Source of the DNA: CAYJPV01 sp964547975
Lineage (GTDB): Bacteria; Acidobacteriota; Vicinamibacteria; Vicinamibacterales; JAKQTR01
DNA: 12,233 nt
NCBI GenBank assembly: GCA_964547975.1
Contig: CAZJRM010000169.1
Span: 1-12,233 of the forward strand
Direction of reading: 5' to 3'
The stretch's first letter is position 1. Every line of letters starts with the position of its first letter. The notes under the pieces are model-generated. The model was not told the DNA's origin, did not search any database, and worked only from the letters and a program-made list of their open reading frames with translations. Shown here in pieces: positions 10,607 through 12,233 of this stretch. Made by a program: the position numbers and the translations under genes.

Positions 10607-10611
10607 CGGAC

Positions 10612-11622
10612 GTGGAGTACAGACTGCTGGGGCCAACCGGTGTGCGCGTGTCGCCCCTGGCGTTGGGCACCATGAATTTCGGGTCGGGGACGACCGAGGC
10701 CGAGGCCGTCCGGATGATACACGCGGCGATGGATGCCGGCATCAATCTGGTCGACACCGCCGATGTCTACAACGGCGGCGAGTCCGAGCGGATTGTCGGT
10801 CACGCGCTCGCCGGACGGCGGGATCGCGTCGTGCTCGCGACCAAGGCTCACTTCCGGACGGGTGAAGGCCCCAACGATACGGGCAATTCCCGGCTGCACA
10901 TCCTGCGGGCGTGCGACGCGTCACTGAAACGCCTCGGCACGGACCACATCGACCTGTATCAGATGCATCGGCCCAGTCCCGAGATCGGGATCGACGAGAC
11001 GTTGTCGGCATTGACCGACCTCGTGCGAGCCGGCAAGGTTCGATACGTCGGCTGTTCGACGCACCCCGCCTGGATGATCATGGAGGCGCTGGCCGCGAGC
11101 GACCGGCGCGGGTTCGTCCGCTACGTCAGCGAGCAGCCGCCCTACAACCTCCTCGACCGCCGCATCGAGAACGAACTCGTGCCCCTGGCGCAGCGCTACA
11201 ATCTCGCGATTCTGCCGTGGGCCCCGCTCGCGCAGGGGCTGCTCGCGGGCCGGTACCCCGATGCCTCCGCGCTGCCCGCCGACGCCAGGGCCGTCCGCGA
11301 ACCTGGGCCGAACGGCATCTACGCGCAGCGCGTGACGTCGCGCGGGATTGAGGTCGGCAAGCACTTCTCGGCGTTATCCGCCCGGTGCGGCAAGACGGCC
11401 GGGCAGCTGGCGTTGGCGTGGTGCAAGGACCAGCCGGGGATCACGGCACCGATCGTCGGCCCGCGCACTTTCGCGCAGTTGGCCGACGCGCTGCCGGTGC
11501 TCGAGATGTCGTTGTCCGGCGAGGAACGTGCCGCCTGCGATGCGCTCGTGCCGCCCGGGGGCGTGGTGGTGAACTTCCACAACACCTCGGGGTGGATGAA
11601 GACCCCGGTGCCGATCGGATGA
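10612..11622 (+). CDS. Aldo/keto reductase, NADP(H)-dependent
   Basis: Cytoplasmic oxidoreductase predicted to reduce aldehydes or ketones with NADPH; the substrate is unknown. The 336-residue product is a standard-length AKR (beta/alpha)8 barrel. It begins MEYRLLGPTGVRVSPLALGT as relatives do, which with the GGAGG spacing selects GTG 10612 over the in-frame ATG 10594 and GTG 10585. The catalytic tetrad is complete: Asp48, Tyr53, Lys78 and His119 (DLYQMH at 114-119). GCSTHP (147-152) and the cofactor loop IVGPRT (281-286) are present. The mid-chain DRRIENELVPLAQRYNLAIL segment is typical of the YajO/Kv-beta-like AKR groups. It is the first gene of a two-gene unit with the P-loop protein 16 nt downstream, and has its own candidate promoter. 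Confidence 0.9.
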   Translation: MEYRLLGPTGVRVSPLALGTMNFGSGTTEAEAVRMIHAAMDAGINLVDTADVYNGGESERIVGHALAGRRDRVVLATKAHFRTGEGPNDTGNSRLHILRACDASLKRLGTDHIDLYQMHRPSPEIGIDETLSALTDLVRAGKVRYVGCSTHPAWMIMEALAASDRRGFVRYVSEQPPYNLLDRRIENELVPLAQRYNLAILPWAPLAQGLLAGRYPDASALPADARAVREPGPNGIYAQRVTSRGIEVGKHFSALSARCGKTAGQLALAWCKDQPGITAPIVGPRTFAQLADALPVLEMSLSGEERAACDALVPPGGVVVNFHNTSGWMKTPVPIG

Positions 11623-11638
11623 GCCCGGGGGCACGCGT

Positions 11639-12187
11639 ATGAAGGTGGCGTTCATCGGCAGCCATGGCACGGGCAAGACCACCCTCTGCTACGACCTGGT
11701 CGGCGCGCTCAAGAAGCAAGGCGTCAACGCGGACATGGTCAAGGAAGTGGCGAGGCTCTCGCCGCTGCCAGTCAACCGGAAGACCTCGCTCGACGCGCAG
11801 ACCTGGATCCTGATGACCCAGGTCGCCGAAGAGATTCGATCGGCCAGCCAGCACGATGTCGTCGTCTGCGATCGCAGCGTGCTCGACAATTACGCGTACC
11901 TGATGTTCGCCTGCGGCAAGCAGAAGCCCATCGAGCGGTTCGTCGAGTTCTGGATGAAGTCCTACGACCTGCTCTTCAAGGTGCCGGTCCTCGAGGCGGC
12001 CAGCGAAGACGGATTCCGCGACACGGATCAGTTCTTCATCCGCTCCATCGACCAGCTGGTGGATTCGCTGCTGTTCGAAAAGTCCATTCCGCACCAGCGG
12101 CTCGACGGCACGTCCCGCGAATCGTGGGCGGACGTCGTCCGCACCACGGTGTCGCAGCACCCGCAACTCAGCGCCCGGCTCATCTGA
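11639..12187 (+). CDS. NadR-like P-loop kinase/NTPase
   Basis: Small ATP-binding protein (182 aa) resembling the AAA_28/NadR-like kinase group; its substrate is unknown. MKVAFIGSHGTGKTT at 1-15 is a beta strand plus Walker A (Lys13, Thr14). HDVVVCDRSVLDNYAY at 72-87 is a Walker B-like strand with Asp78-Arg79, followed by the D-N-Y-A-Y segment seen in this group. An Arg-rich lid may lie at 127-155 (FRDTDQFF...HQRLDG). The C-terminal helix (ESWADVVRTTVSQH) completes a single nucleoside/nucleotide-kinase-like domain. No DNA-binding or adenylyltransferase domain is present, so it is not NadR itself. It follows the aldo/keto reductase by 16 nt and is probably cotranscribed. ATG 11639 is the natural start because it places the strand directly before the P-loop; a GGGG run nearby is a weak ribosome site. 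Confidence 0.75.
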   Translation: MKVAFIGSHGTGKTTLCYDLVGALKKQGVNADMVKEVARLSPLPVNRKTSLDAQTWILMTQVAEEIRSASQHDVVVCDRSVLDNYAYLMFACGKQKPIERFVEFWMKSYDLLFKVPVLEAASEDGFRDTDQFFIRSIDQLVDSLLFEKSIPHQRLDGTSRESWADVVRTTVSQHPQLSARLI

Positions 12188-12190
12188 GGG

Positions 12191-12203
12191 CGCGGCCCCC
12201 GCG
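12191..12203. terminator. Small GC hairpin after the P-loop gene
   Basis: CGCGG (12191-12195), loop CCC, CCGCG (12199-12203), 3 nt past the stop. The stem is only 5 bp with no T-tract, so this is a weak terminator candidate. Confidence 0.2.
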
Positions 12204-12205
12204 GC

Positions 12206-12233
12206 TCAGGGTTTGCGCCGGCCGTGCCCGGAG
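12206..12233 (-). CDS. Possible C-terminus of a convergent gene running off the right edge
   Basis: On the minus strand the last bases read S-G-H-G-R-R-K-P followed by TGA (12208-12206). A basic tail ending just past the opposing stop is what a convergent gene would look like, but eight codons prove nothing. Confidence 0.2.

Noticed and set aside
11441..12166. 241-codon minus-strand frame opposite the reductase end and the P-loop gene
   Set aside because: Shadow: no motif, and it spans two real genes.

Overview
GC-rich bacterial DNA (roughly two-thirds G+C by eye, strong third-position G/C bias) that is almost wholly coding. The window contains eight protein genes, one possible gene tail at the right edge, short regulatory gaps, and no RNA genes, insertion sequences or CRISPR. 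The gene content (eukaryote-style multidomain acyl-CoA carboxylase, galactokinase-like kinase with the unusual GKHTDY motif, Aas-like fusion, secreted two-repeat beta protein) reminds me of Acidobacteriota, perhaps Vicinamibacteria. That assignment is an impression from gene style, not a demonstrated placement.

Left block (1-5792, + strand): a tightly coupled three-gene unit. It starts with the central and carboxyltransferase part of a large fused acyl-CoA carboxylase whose 5' end lies outside the window. A sugar-phosphate nucleotidyltransferase starts 2 nt after the carboxylase stop. A GHMP-family sugar kinase then starts inside the nucleotidyltransferase stop (GTGA). The kinase and nucleotidyltransferase together look like a two-step route from a free sugar to sugar-1-phosphate to NDP-sugar. 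Their cotranscription with a malonyl-CoA-type carboxylase suggests a shared lipid/glycolipid role (inference).

Middle block (5764-8412, - strand): one large gene, tail-to-tail and overlapping the kinase by 29 nt. It encodes PlsC acyltransferase, acyl carrier protein and acyl-activating enzyme domains in one chain, an Aas-like architecture with its own built-in ACP. A divergent intergenic region (8413-8591) with a candidate promoter and two dyads separates it from a secreted, internally duplicated beta-rich protein (8592-9308, +).

Right block: a convergent gap at 9309-9378 holds a heptamer micro-repeat and a strong hairpin. It is followed by a membrane-bound YdjM-type metal-dependent hydrolase (9379-10497, -). 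A compact divergent promoter region (10498-10611) then leads to an aldo/keto reductase (10612-11622, +) and, 16 nt later, a NadR-like P-loop kinase/NTPase (11639-12187, +). The last 46 nt contain a small hairpin and possibly the C-terminus of a convergent gene.

The carboxylase (elongation unit supply) and the PlsC-ACP-synthetase (acyl activation and transfer) both point to acyl-lipid metabolism, and the sugar-activation pair could supply head groups. The other genes look like unrelated housekeeping or accessory functions.
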